Of a stretch of 21,119 nt of DNA, positions 7,236 to 15,167 are shown one piece after another; position 1 is the first letter of the stretch; every line of letters starts with the position of its first letter. The notes beneath the pieces are model-generated. The model did no database searches. It was not told where the DNA came from and saw nothing but the letters and a program-made list of their open reading frames with translations. Source of the stretch: HK-STAS-PATE-34 sp031973435 (lineage in GTDB: Bacteria > Patescibacteriota > Minisyncoccia > Phycocordibacterales > UBA9973); contig DALYDA010000013.1 of NCBI GenBank assembly GCA_031973435.1, positions 1 to 21,119 on the forward strand, given 5' to 3'. Made by a program: the position numbers and the translations under genes.

Positions 7236-8504
7236 TTAACCTATTTTTTCTCTCCCTCCCATGTATGGCCTAAGTACTTCTGGAATAATTATTGATCCAT
7301 CTTCTTGTTGGTAGTTTTCAACAATATGTTGCAAAATCCGTGGCATTGCGAGTGCAGTATTGTTTAGTGAGTGAGCATAACGAAGTTTTCCTTCAGAATC
7401 TTTGTATCTAATATTCAATCTGCGAGTTTGAAAATCATGGAAATAAGAACATGAGTGTGTCTCTCTAAATTTATCTTGTGATGGAACCCATGCTTCGATG
7501 TCATATTTTTTTACCTGCCCAAGACCCAAGTCACCACCACAATTGACTACAACATGATAGTGGAGCCCGAGTGCCTGTAAAATCTCCTCAGCATTCAAAA
7601 GAAGCTCCTCGTGATATTTAACTGAAGTCTCATGGTTTGCCTCACAAAGTATAACTTGTTCAAATTTTCTAAATTCATGTACTCGAAAAAGTCCCTTTGT
7701 ATCTTTACTATGACTTCCTGCTTCACGACGAAATGCTGGAGAAAAAGCCAAAATTTTCTTAGGTAGTTTATCTTCTTCAAATACTGTGTCTGTAAAATAG
7801 CTCATAGTTGCGACCTCTGCAGTTCCAGAAAAATAGTCGCTATCTTGCGTTTTGTACATGTCATCTTCTCCTTGTGGAAGATATCCTGTGCCAAAAAGAG
7901 TCTCCCTGCGGACGAGTGAAGGTACAATCATGAATTCATAGTCCGATTTCTTAGATGCAAAATGATTGACTACAAATTGATGTAATGCAAATTCAAGAAG
8001 TGCTCCGTCTCCCTTTAGGAAATATCCTCTAAACCCAGCGACTTCTGCACCTTTAACAAAATCTGCAATACCAAGAGACTCCATAAGTGCAATATGATCT
8101 TTTGGGACAAATTGGAATATTGGTTTTTCACCCCACACTTTTGACTCGACATTCGAAGAATCATCTTCTCCTTCAGGTACAGAAAAATCTGGAATGTTCG
8201 GAACTTCTAGCATAAGCTTTTGCCACTCCTTTGTAATTTCTCTAACCAACTCCTCTGCTTTATTAACATTCTCTTTTAGAGGTTTTAGGTCCTCAACCAT
8301 TTTTGCCTTTAGAGAAATATCTGCTTTTGCAATATCTTCCCCAAGCTTATTTTGTTCTGCCCGCAATTTTTCAAAAGCAGAGAGCGCCTCTCTCCTGTCA
8401 TCGTCTATCTTTATTAGTTTAGATACATCAAATGAAAGATGCTTTTTATTAGCAGCTTGTTTTATTAGTTCTTGGTTTTCTCTGATGAATTTTATATCGA
8501 GCAT
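7236..8504 (-). CDS. serS: Seryl-tRNA synthetase
   Basis: Class II synthetase charging tRNA-Ser. The N-terminal part (about 30-100) is the long antiparallel coiled coil that grips the variable arm. The core shows GTAEV (227-231), motif 2 FRRE (258-261) with GLFRVHEFRKFEQ, and motif 3 SLNNTALAMPRIL near residue 380, followed by IPEVLRPYMGG. Motif 3 has NNTALA where most bacteria have NGSGLA, a modest departure that keeps the arginine. At 422 aa it is full length. ATG 8504 has no Shine-Dalgarno. It is the first gene of the serS-ftsQ-dus-4805 operon and divergent from dprA. Confidence 0.96.
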   Translation of the reverse strand: MLDIKFIRENQELIKQAANKKHLSFDVSKLIKIDDDRREALSAFEKLRAEQNKLGEDIAKADISLKAKMVEDLKPLKENVNKAEELVREITKEWQKLMLEVPNIPDFSVPEGEDDSSNVESKVWGEKPIFQFVPKDHIALMESLGIADFVKGAEVAGFRGYFLKGDGALLEFALHQFVVNHFASKKSDYEFMIVPSLVRRETLFGTGYLPQGEDDMYKTQDSDYFSGTAEVATMSYFTDTVFEEDKLPKKILAFSPAFRREAGSHSKDTKGLFRVHEFRKFEQVILCEANHETSVKYHEELLLNAEEILQALGLHYHVVVNCGGDLGLGQVKKYDIEAWVPSQDKFRETHSCSYFHDFQTRRLNIRYKDSEGKLRYAHSLNNTALAMPRILQHIVENYQQEDGSIIIPEVLRPYMGGREKIG

Positions 8505-8545
8505 AAAAAACAGTGAAGCTGGTCGTTAGTAGTTACCAACAATAC

Positions 8546-8575
8546 GTTATAACCAAATACTACCAGAAATGTTAA
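8546..8575 (-). promoter_or_regulatory. Possible serS promoter sharing a palindromic -10 with dprA
   Basis: GTTATAAC (8546-8553) is a palindrome and reads TATAAC on both strands. On the minus strand TTAACA (8575-8570) stands 18 bp away. On the plus strand the -35 is weak, but the box would give a 9-nt leader for dprA. Confidence 0.35.
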
Positions 8576-9462
8576 AATTTCAAAATATGTTAGATGGTGA
8601 TATTGATTGGACACCAAATATAATACGCGGTGATGACATCCCGTACAGACTAAAAGAAATCCCCCACCCACCAAAGGCGCTCTCATATATAGGAGTGCTG
8701 CCTGATGAAAATATGAAGTTCCTAACTGTCATAGGATCACGCAGACATACTGCTTATGGAAAAGAGGTGGCAAAGAAACTAATCGAAGGTTTGCGTGGCC
8801 TTCCTGTTGTTATCGTATCAGGACTAGCGCTCGGTATGGATGGGATTGCCCACGAAACCGCACTTTCTGTCGGATTGCGCACCATGGCATTCCCTGGATC
8901 TGGACTCGACAGAAGTGTCTTATATCCGAGAAGTCACCAGAATCTTGCAAAAAGAATAGTGCAGTCGGGTGGAGCACTCGTGTCTGAATTTAAACTAGAT
9001 CAAGGTGCAACCATGTGGACATTTCCACAAAGAAACAGGCTCATGGCTGGTATATCCGATGCTGTACTTATAATAGAGGCAGAAGAAAAGTCTGGATCAC
9101 TCATAACAACAAAACTTGCAACAGATTACAATAGAACCGTACTCTCTGTTCCGGGGCCTATATTTTCTGAATGCTCAGCTGGCACGAATATGCTTCTTCG
9201 ACTTGGTGCTACTCCTATAACATCTGTCACAGATCTTCGTGACGCACTAGGCTTTGCTCCCGAGAACAACTCCAACATCCAAACACTAGAAGAATGCTCT
9301 TCTGAAGAAAAAATGATATTGCAAATACTTCGTGAGCCGATGTCTCGAGACGAACTCATCCGAAAGATTGACCTACCCATAACCAAAACAAATACACTCA
9401 TAAGTGTCATGGAAATAAAGGGACTCATAAAGGAAGAACTCGGTGAAATGAGACGAGGATAA
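8569..9462 (+). CDS. dprA: DNA-protecting protein DprA (Smf)
   Basis: Binds incoming single-stranded DNA and loads RecA during natural transformation. The Rossmann-like core shows VIGSRRHTAYG (54-64), SGLALGMDGIAHETAL (84-99), GSGLDRSVLYP (110-120), SGGALVSEF and FPQRNRLMAG (152-161). The distal part, after about residue 245 (SSEEKMILQILREPMSRDELIRK...), is the winged-helix DML1-like domain. It lacks the N-terminal SAM-like domain of many homologues, which explains its 297 aa. ATG 8569 has no Shine-Dalgarno and probably a leader below 10 nt. Natural competence is widely inferred for CPR bacteria, and DprA here fits uptake of environmental DNA. Confidence 0.95.
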   Translation: MLKFQNMLDGDIDWTPNIIRGDDIPYRLKEIPHPPKALSYIGVLPDENMKFLTVIGSRRHTAYGKEVAKKLIEGLRGLPVVIVSGLALGMDGIAHETALSVGLRTMAFPGSGLDRSVLYPRSHQNLAKRIVQSGGALVSEFKLDQGATMWTFPQRNRLMAGISDAVLIIEAEEKSGSLITTKLATDYNRTVLSVPGPIFSECSAGTNMLLRLGATPITSVTDLRDALGFAPENNSNIQTLEECSSEEKMILQILREPMSRDELIRKIDLPITKTNTLISVMEIKGLIKEELGEMRRG

Positions 9463-9465
9463 GGT

Positions 9466-9494
9466 TTGCCAAAACCAATATAGAGTGGTATAAA
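9466..9494 (+). promoter_or_regulatory. Promoter of the 155-aa membrane protein gene
   Basis: TTGCCA (9466-9471), a 17-bp spacer ending TGG, and TATAAA (9489-9494), i.e. both a -35 and an extended -10. Transcription would start near 9501, about 10 nt before ATG 9511, too short for a ribosome binding site. Confidence 0.7.
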
Positions 9495-9510
9495 TAAGAA
9501 AAATGTTCGT

Positions 9511-9978
9511 ATGGCTAAAGACAACTTAGTTCTACTAGGACGAGCGGTATTGTCTACCATTATTTTCTTTATCCTTTCTTTTCGAGTATTCGAAATAATA
9601 GTAAAAATTATATCCCGAAGAAGATTTAGAAAGGAAGAAGAAAAGAAGAAGCGCGCCTTAAAAGAAAGACTCAAAGTCCACAAAAAAAGAATTGAGGATG
9701 ACATAAGATCAGTGAGTGGTCTTGTGTTCTATGACGGAGGAATGGATTATGAAGAGACGGTAATCCACAGATCTGCTGTAAACATCAAACAGTACCTTGG
9801 AACTGTAGTAGACCTAAATGAGATGGCCCTTTCTAAAAAGGAACTTTCTTTTTTAGAAAAGGAAATTGCCTATCTTGTGGACCTGTCTGAGGATCTTGAT
9901 TTCGGGTTTTTGATTTATATTTACCTACCTATAATTCGGAGAATCTACGGAGAACTAGTTCTTCGTCAGATAAAATAA
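9511..9978 (+). CDS. Hypothetical small membrane protein
   Basis: Family not recognised. The N-terminus (about residues 7-32) is one hydrophobic segment. It is followed by a highly basic stretch (SRRRFRKEEEKKKRALKERL and onward to about 62) that is probably a cytoplasmic amphipathic helix or coiled coil. The remainder is helical and ends in a second hydrophobic patch (FGFLIYIYLPIIRRIYG), perhaps membrane-associated. There are no catalytic motifs. It has its own strong promoter just after dprA and its own terminator, so it is a monocistronic unit between dprA and topA. Confidence 0.75.
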   Translation: MAKDNLVLLGRAVLSTIIFFILSFRVFEIIVKIISRRRFRKEEEKKKRALKERLKVHKKRIEDDIRSVSGLVFYDGGMDYEETVIHRSAVNIKQYLGTVVDLNEMALSKKELSFLEKEIAYLVDLSEDLDFGFLIYIYLPIIRRIYGELVLRQIK

Positions 9979-9981
9979 GCA

Positions 9982-10008
9982 ACCGCTAGATGTTAGCGGT
10001 TTTTCTTT
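9982..10008 (+). terminator. Terminator after the 155-aa gene
   Basis: ACCGCTA (9982-9988) pairs with TAGCGGT (9994-10000) around GATGT. A T-rich tract follows (10001-10008). Confidence 0.85.
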
Positions 10009-10022
10009 TGAGTAAGGATATT

Positions 10023-10088
10023 TTGCAAAATTTTGAATATGTAGTATAAATACCCGCGTTGAGTATTTCCCCACCCGATATTTATACT
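10023..10088 (+). promoter_or_regulatory. Tandem promoters of topA
   Basis: P1: TTGCAA (10023-10028), 16 bp, TATAAA (10045-10050). P2: TTGAGT (10059-10064), 18 bp, TATACT (10083-10088). Between P2 and ATG 10122 the DNA is AT-rich with repeated ATACTAAT/ATACTGAT units, which might bind a regulator or carry further -10-like boxes. Supercoiling control of topA is known elsewhere but not demonstrated here. Confidence 0.5.
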
Positions 10089-10121
10089 TATACAAATACT
10101 AATATATACTGATACTAATTT

Positions 10122-12347
10122 ATGAAACTTCTCATTGTTGAGTCACCATCGAAAGCAAAGACAATAGAAAAATACTTGGACGGCAAGTATACTGTTCGCG
10201 CATCTGTTGGACACATCCGAGACCTTCCAAAGTCAAACAAAAAAGCAATCGACATAGAAGGCGGATTCATCCCTCACTATGAAAACTCTCCTGGTAAGAT
10301 AAAGGTCATTCACGAACTACAAGCTCTAGCAGAGAAAGCTGAATCTATACTTCTCGCAACAGACCCCGACCGTGAAGGAGAGGCAATATCTTGGCATCTA
10401 GAACAAATACTAAAAGAAGACAAGAAAGTGAAGGCAAAAACAAAAAGAGTTGCTTTCCATGAAATAACAAAAGAAGCAATTGAAGAAGCGCTCAAGACTC
10501 CTCGAGACATAGATGACAAGCTTGTAAAAGCTCAAGAAGCTCGTCGTGTACTTGATAGACTCGTAGGATATGATCTGTCTGGTCTTATCTGGAAGAAAGT
10601 TCGTTACGGACTCTCAGCTGGACGTGTCCAGTCTCCTGCTCTTCGGATCATCATGGAACGTGAAAGAGAGATCCGCGCATTTATCCCAGAGAAGTTTTGG
10701 GTTATAGAGGCTGACACAAAGACTGCGAAAAAAGTTGACCTTCAACTTGTTTGTTCCGAAGAACCAAGAGATGAAAAACTCGTAGACAAAATACTTGAAA
10801 AAGGACGTTCTGGAAAATGGCTAGTACTCGATGTAAAAGAATCTGAACAAAAGCGCTCTCCTCGCGCCCCTTTCACTACGTCTACTCTTCAACAAACTGC
10901 GTCTACTCGTCTCGGCTTTTCTCCATCTCGTACTATGCAAGTCGCTCAGAAACTATACGAAGCAGGACACATCACATACATGAGAACAGACTCTACAAAT
11001 CTTTCGAAAGTTGCACAATCACAGATAATAGATCTGATAAACAAAAAGTATGGCAAGGAAATGTCTGAAGAGCGTGTGTACAAGACTAAATCCAAAAATG
11101 CTCAAGAAGCCCATGAAGCAATCCGACCAACACATATAGAACTTCTCTCGAGCGGTAACACAGACGAACAAAAGAAATTGTACAAACTCATATGGGAGAG
11201 AACAGTTTCTTCTCAGATGGTAGACGCTAAGGTTCTCCGAACAAAAATAACCGCAGAAATAGAAAACGAAAAACTGCCAGAGTTCCAGGCAAACGGATCT
11301 CGAATCATGTCTTTGGGATGGCTTGCTGTTGATACGGGTGCTCGTGGAGAGGACGTAGAACTTCCACTTGTTACGGCAGGCGAGAAACTACAACTGATTG
11401 ATCTACGAAGTATTGAGAAAGCAACGGAACCACCAAACCGATACACAGAAGCAGGTCTTGTAAAGGAACTTGAGTCTCGAGGTATCGGGCGTCCGTCCAC
11501 ATACGCATCTATTATGAGAACACTCGAGGAGCGAGGATATGTAACAAAAGAAGGCAGAACTCTATTCCCTACAGACACTGGAGATGTTGTTTCTACATTC
11601 CTTGAGGCCAACTTCACTGATTATATTTCAGACACTTTCACTGCGGACATGGAAGACAAGCTTGACGATATTGCCGAAGGTAAAAGAGAATACACAAAAA
11701 CTTTGAAAGATTTTTACGGACCATTTCTAAAGGAAGTAAAAGCAAAAGACAAACTAGAAAAAATAACAAACCTGGGCGAAGCACCAAAAGAATTCCCTTG
11801 TCCTGTGTGTGGAGCTGAAATGATAGTGAAACTTGGTAAAAATGGAAAATTCCTATCATGTTCCAAATTCCCTGATTGTGTTGGTGGTAGAACAATAGAT
11901 GGAAAAATAATGGAAGGACCAAAAGAAATAGGAGAACAATGTCCTCTCTGTGGCATAGACAAAGATGGTAAACCAAAAGAACTCACAAAAAGTGGAGGTG
12001 GAAAACTCGTAATACGAGAAGGTCGTTTTGGAATGTTTATCTCATGTTCCAGATATCCTAAGTGTAAGTTTATAAAAGAAGACGAGGAAGAAAAGAAAAA
12101 GAAAATGACAGGAGTTAAGTGTCCTGCATGTAAAGATGGCGAGATGATGGAGCGACGTGGAAAGTTCGGAATCTTTTACTCATGTAGCAACTACCCAGAC
12201 TGTAAAAATGCAATAAAGGCAAAACCAACTGGGAACATGTGTTCTATGTGCGGATCTCTCATGATGGAAGGTACAAAAACAATCCCAGAACGTTGTAGCA
12301 ACAACAAATGTCCAAACCATCGACCAGATAAATTGGTTAAAAAATAA
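10122..12347 (+). CDS. topA: DNA topoisomerase I (type IA)
   Basis: Relaxes negative supercoils by transient single-strand cleavage. The Toprim domain begins LLIVESPSKAKTIEKYL with Glu 7 and has the acidic TDPDREGE motif (80-87). The active-site tyrosine is Tyr 286 in ITYMRTDS. GIGRPSTYA lies near 453-461. After about residue 555 there are four C4 zinc ribbons: CPVC..C..C (559-585), CPLC..C..C (606-647), CPAC..C..C (666-693) and CSMC..C..C (706-729). They bind single-stranded DNA or RNA polymerase in relatives. At 741 aa the enzyme is complete. It is monocistronic with its own promoters and terminator. No Shine-Dalgarno precedes ATG 10122. Confidence 0.97.
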   Translation: MKLLIVESPSKAKTIEKYLDGKYTVRASVGHIRDLPKSNKKAIDIEGGFIPHYENSPGKIKVIHELQALAEKAESILLATDPDREGEAISWHLEQILKEDKKVKAKTKRVAFHEITKEAIEEALKTPRDIDDKLVKAQEARRVLDRLVGYDLSGLIWKKVRYGLSAGRVQSPALRIIMEREREIRAFIPEKFWVIEADTKTAKKVDLQLVCSEEPRDEKLVDKILEKGRSGKWLVLDVKESEQKRSPRAPFTTSTLQQTASTRLGFSPSRTMQVAQKLYEAGHITYMRTDSTNLSKVAQSQIIDLINKKYGKEMSEERVYKTKSKNAQEAHEAIRPTHIELLSSGNTDEQKKLYKLIWERTVSSQMVDAKVLRTKITAEIENEKLPEFQANGSRIMSLGWLAVDTGARGEDVELPLVTAGEKLQLIDLRSIEKATEPPNRYTEAGLVKELESRGIGRPSTYASIMRTLEERGYVTKEGRTLFPTDTGDVVSTFLEANFTDYISDTFTADMEDKLDDIAEGKREYTKTLKDFYGPFLKEVKAKDKLEKITNLGEAPKEFPCPVCGAEMIVKLGKNGKFLSCSKFPDCVGGRTIDGKIMEGPKEIGEQCPLCGIDKDGKPKELTKSGGGKLVIREGRFGMFISCSRYPKCKFIKEDEEEKKKKMTGVKCPACKDGEMMERRGKFGIFYSCSNYPDCKNAIKAKPTGNMCSMCGSLMMEGTKTIPERCSNNKCPNHRPDKLVKK

Positions 12348-12352
12348 AAAAT

Positions 12353-12378
12353 TCCAGCCATTATTGCTGGATTTTTTT
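12353..12378. terminator. Bidirectional terminator between topA and the 12361 gene
   Basis: TCCAGC (12353-12358) pairs with GCTGGA (12366-12371) around CATTATT, with a T-run to 12378 and an A-run before it. The stop codon of the minus-strand gene (TAA, 12363-12361) lies in the loop. Confidence 0.85.
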
Positions 12379-12753
12379 GTTAAAGTCATCTTTTCTCTTT
12401 TTGTATGTTATGTGAAGAGAAAACGCATAAAAAAGAAAAAGGAAAGGAAAGAACAATTCATTTCTTTTATCTAATATTGTGAATTTCAAGAAATACATAA
12501 CCAAAAACAAGAAGAGCAGGAACTGCGATAAAATTAGCTCAAACTTTAAAATCTTTAAAGGAAAAGAGTTTTTAAAAGAACTTTCGCTTTTAGTTTCTAC
12601 CCCAGTCTTAACCTTACTTTGCATTCTTGAATGATATTCAGTCACTATCTTTATGACATAAAATGATGCCAACCATAAAATAAGCAGATGAAATTCAATA
12701 TACTGAATGTTTGATTCTGTTACACCCTCTCGGACCTGATCCCAAATGTTCAT
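12361..12753 (-). CDS. Hypothetical membrane protein with about three transmembrane segments
   Basis: No recognised family. From ATG 12753 the protein has 130 residues with hydrophobic segments near 21-36 (FHLLILWLASFYVIKI), about 75-95 (ILSQFLLFLFLVMYFLKF) and about 103-118 (FFPFLFLFYAFSLHI). A hydrophilic K/S/T-rich loop joins the first two, and the tail is very basic (YKKRKDDFNKK). The frame is open 15 codons further upstream, but that part lies partly in the terminator of the neighbouring gene, so ATG 12753 is preferred. A TGGTATTGT extended -10 stands shortly before it. The stop codon is inside the shared terminator loop. Confidence 0.65.
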   Translation of the reverse strand: MNIWDQVREGVTESNIQYIEFHLLILWLASFYVIKIVTEYHSRMQSKVKTGVETKSESSFKNSFPLKILKFELILSQFLLFLFLVMYFLKFTILDKRNELFFPFLFLFYAFSLHITYKKRKDDFNKKIQQ

Positions 12754-12782
12754 GAAAATATTTTTCCACACAATACCACACA

Positions 12783-12808
12783 AATAAAAAACCCGCAAAT
12801 TATGCGGG
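12783..12808 (-). terminator. Terminator overlapping the end of the mutarotase-like gene
   Basis: CCCGCA (12792-12797) pairs with TGCGGG (12803-12808), with T-runs on the minus strand from 12791 down. The last codons form one arm, and the TAA stop (12802-12800) is in the loop. Confidence 0.8.
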
Positions 12809-13564
12809 AATGTTCTTGTTCGGGTAAAATTCTACAGTCATTTCCATCCAAAATGGCTTTGTGGAAACTTGTTTAGGGTTACTGTGTTTACTAAAAATCG
12901 GTTCAACACAAACCCAGGAATCTTCTTCTCGCCAAAGACAGAGTGCAAAATTTGACTTATCTGTTATGGGCTCAGATGTTTCAAATCTGAGGTTAAACTC
13001 TCCGTGATCCACAACGATACATATCTCAGAGTGCATAGCGACATTATACGTCTGACTTTTTTTGGATATGTTTCTAAAATCAATGAAGTGTCTACCCAGA
13101 CCCCCTGAAGATAAAAAGGTTACTTTCCCTTCTCGAGCCCCTCCAACAACAGAAGTCGGTACAAAAAAATAAGGATGAAAGCCCGGATTGAAGAGATCAA
13201 ACTTTTCAGGATTTGCACATTCCAATCTTTGTTTGAATCCATTCTCTGTCATCTCATACGAGATTTCAAAGTCATCAAAAGTTAAGTGCATATGATCCAA
13301 AGATCCATTCTCGACCAAAGTCGGAAATGAAGACCTTCCAAATCCGTGATTCCCCACTTCACCGTCCTTGGCCCCAAAATGAGGAAAACAGACATGGCTA
13401 CCTCCTCTCATTTTTCCATCATTTCTTCCCATTCTCGGAAAAAAGATATGATTGCTCTCGTACAGGTAAGAGAAACTCACTATGTTTCCCCCTGTTTCTT
13501 CTACTACAAGAAAAAAGTCTCCTTTTTTCAGTTTGTGTGTTTTAGGCAAGACCAGTTCTTCCAT
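12800..13564 (-). CDS. Aldose 1-epimerase / D-hexose-6-phosphate mutarotase-like protein
   Basis: 254 residues from ATG 13564; a TTG two codons upstream is also in frame but less likely. The segment RGGSHVCFPHFG (about 53-64) and GNHGFGR (71-77) match the RGGIPVCWPWFG and HGFAR signatures of the galactose-mutarotase-like superfamily, especially the glucose-6-phosphate 1-epimerase branch. GFHPYFFV and WVCVEP later in the protein match the second histidine and the catalytic glutamate region. It should interconvert alpha and beta anomers of a sugar or sugar phosphate in the cytoplasm. No sugar operon surrounds it, so the substrate is open. Transcribed alone, divergent from rel, with a terminator hairpin overlapping its 3' end. 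Confidence 0.85.
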   Translation of the reverse strand: MEELVLPKTHKLKKGDFFLVVEETGGNIVSFSYLYESNHIFFPRMGRNDGKMRGGSHVCFPHFGAKDGEVGNHGFGRSSFPTLVENGSLDHMHLTFDDFEISYEMTENGFKQRLECANPEKFDLFNPGFHPYFFVPTSVVGGAREGKVTFLSSGGLGRHFIDFRNISKKSQTYNVAMHSEICIVVDHGEFNLRFETSEPITDKSNFALCLWREEDSWVCVEPIFSKHSNPKQVSTKPFWMEMTVEFYPNKNIPA

Positions 13565-13660
13565 TTTCAAATGTTTTGTAATTAGATTAGCACAGGATCC
13601 ACAAAAACCAAATTCTTGAGTAGACTTTTTTTATCTTTGAATATGGTGCATACTGTATAT

Positions 13661-15130
13661 ATGAAGGAACCTGAGGTAAACGACATCATAAATCTCCTAA
13701 AAGAAAAGCCCGACACAGAGTCGGTTGCACTTATAGAGAAAGCATTTAGCTTTGCAAAAAAGGCTCATGAAGGGCAGAAAAGAGCTAGTGGAGACCCATA
13801 TTTTACCCACGTATTTGAAACAGCAAAAAACCTCGCAAGGTACGAGATGACTCCAACCACCATTGCAGCGGGACTTATGCACGATGTTTTGGAGGACACA
13901 AAAGTTTCTCGTGCAGAAATGGAGAGACAGTTTGGAAAAGAGATAGTAACACTCGTAGAAGGTGTTACTAAGCTTGGAAAGCTAAAATACCGAGGTGAAG
14001 AGCAACACGTAGAGAGTCTGCGTAAGTTTTTCATTGCTGTAGCAAAAGACTTTCGAGTACTTATCATCAAACTTGCAGACAGGCTACACAATTTGCAAAC
14101 ACTCCAGTATGTAAAGCCAGAGAAACAGAAACGTATTGCACTCGAATCTCTAGAAGTATACGCTCCCCTTGCAAACAGATTTGGAATCGGAAAGTTACGA
14201 GGTGAGATAGAAGATGCTGCTTTTCCGTATGTGTATCCAGAGGACTATAAAATAGTAAAAAGTATTGTAGATGAGAAAAAACATGCAAACCAAAAGTATG
14301 TACAGGAGATAAAAGACGAACTAGAAAAGAAACTTGCGAGAAACAGCATAATCCCGATAGAGATAGACTACCGTGTAAAGCATCTGTATTCTTTTTGGAA
14401 GAAATACAAAAAGTACAATATGGATGTAGACCATATTTATGACCTCATCGCACTACGAGTGGTTGTAGGAACTGTACAAGATTGCTACATGGTACTCGGT
14501 ATCATACACGACATCTGGAAACCCCTACCAGGAAGAATAAAGGACTACATAGCCCTACCAAAACCAAACGGATACCAATCACTTCACACAACAGTATTTA
14601 CTCAAGGAAGCGGAATTGCTGAAATACAGATCCGCACACTCGAGATGCATGGAAGAGCGGAATACGGTATCGCATCTCACTTCAACTACAAAAAACAGAG
14701 TGAAAAAAATCTAGATGAAAAATGGAAGTGGGCGGACCAATTCAAAAAGATTGCAAAGACAGAATCCAAAACTCCAGACGAATTCCTAAAGGATCTAAAG
14801 ATGGACACATTTAGCGACAGGATATTCGTCTTTACTCCAAAAGGTGCTGTTATAGATCTCCCAGAGGGATCTAGTCCCATAGACTTTGCTTACGCTATTC
14901 ACTCAGATATCGGTAACACAATAGCAAGCTCGAAAGTTAACGGAAAGATGTCTCCTCTATCAACAACACTACACTCAGGCGACATAGTAGAAGTAGTTGC
15001 AAACAAAAAGTCTCACCCAGCAAGCAAGTGGCTAGAATACGCCAAGACTACAACTGCGCGAAAACATATAAATGCGTATCTAAAAGAAAATAGTCTCTTG
15101 TCCAAGTTCCTAAGTTTTGGGAAGAAATAG
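13661..15130 (+). CDS. rel: RelA/SpoT-family (p)ppGpp synthetase/hydrolase, short form
   Basis: Makes and degrades the alarmone (p)ppGpp. Numbered from ATG 13661: an HD hydrolase domain with His 50, HDVLED (74-79) and Asp 140 in KLADRLHN is intact. The synthetase domain has YDLIALRVVV (260-269), DYIALPKPNGYQSLHTT (295-311) and EIQIRT (321-326). A TGS domain begins at DRIFVFTPKGAVIDLPEG (386-403). It ends at 489 aa, about 50 residues after the TGS domain, so the helical, zinc-finger/RIS and ACT domains of a ~730-aa Rel are absent. The frame is open upstream (TTG 13616, ATG 13643), but homology begins after 13661. No Shine-Dalgarno is present. Confidence 0.93.
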   Translation: MKEPEVNDIINLLKEKPDTESVALIEKAFSFAKKAHEGQKRASGDPYFTHVFETAKNLARYEMTPTTIAAGLMHDVLEDTKVSRAEMERQFGKEIVTLVEGVTKLGKLKYRGEEQHVESLRKFFIAVAKDFRVLIIKLADRLHNLQTLQYVKPEKQKRIALESLEVYAPLANRFGIGKLRGEIEDAAFPYVYPEDYKIVKSIVDEKKHANQKYVQEIKDELEKKLARNSIIPIEIDYRVKHLYSFWKKYKKYNMDVDHIYDLIALRVVVGTVQDCYMVLGIIHDIWKPLPGRIKDYIALPKPNGYQSLHTTVFTQGSGIAEIQIRTLEMHGRAEYGIASHFNYKKQSEKNLDEKWKWADQFKKIAKTESKTPDEFLKDLKMDTFSDRIFVFTPKGAVIDLPEGSSPIDFAYAIHSDIGNTIASSKVNGKMSPLSTTLHSGDIVEVVANKKSHPASKWLEYAKTTTARKHINAYLKENSLLSKFLSFGKK

Positions 15131-15138
15131 GACTAGTC

Positions 15139-15163
15139 GCTAAGTGCTAGTTGCTAAATGCTA
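15139..15163. repeat. Short imperfect direct repeat between rel and parB
   Basis: GCTAAGTGCTA (15139-15149) and GCTAAATGCTA (15153-15163) differ by one base and are 3 bp apart. ACTAG/CTAGT at 15132-15136 and 15147-15151 can also pair. No T-tract follows, so a standard terminator is not supported. Confidence 0.5.
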
Positions 15164-15167
15164 TATA

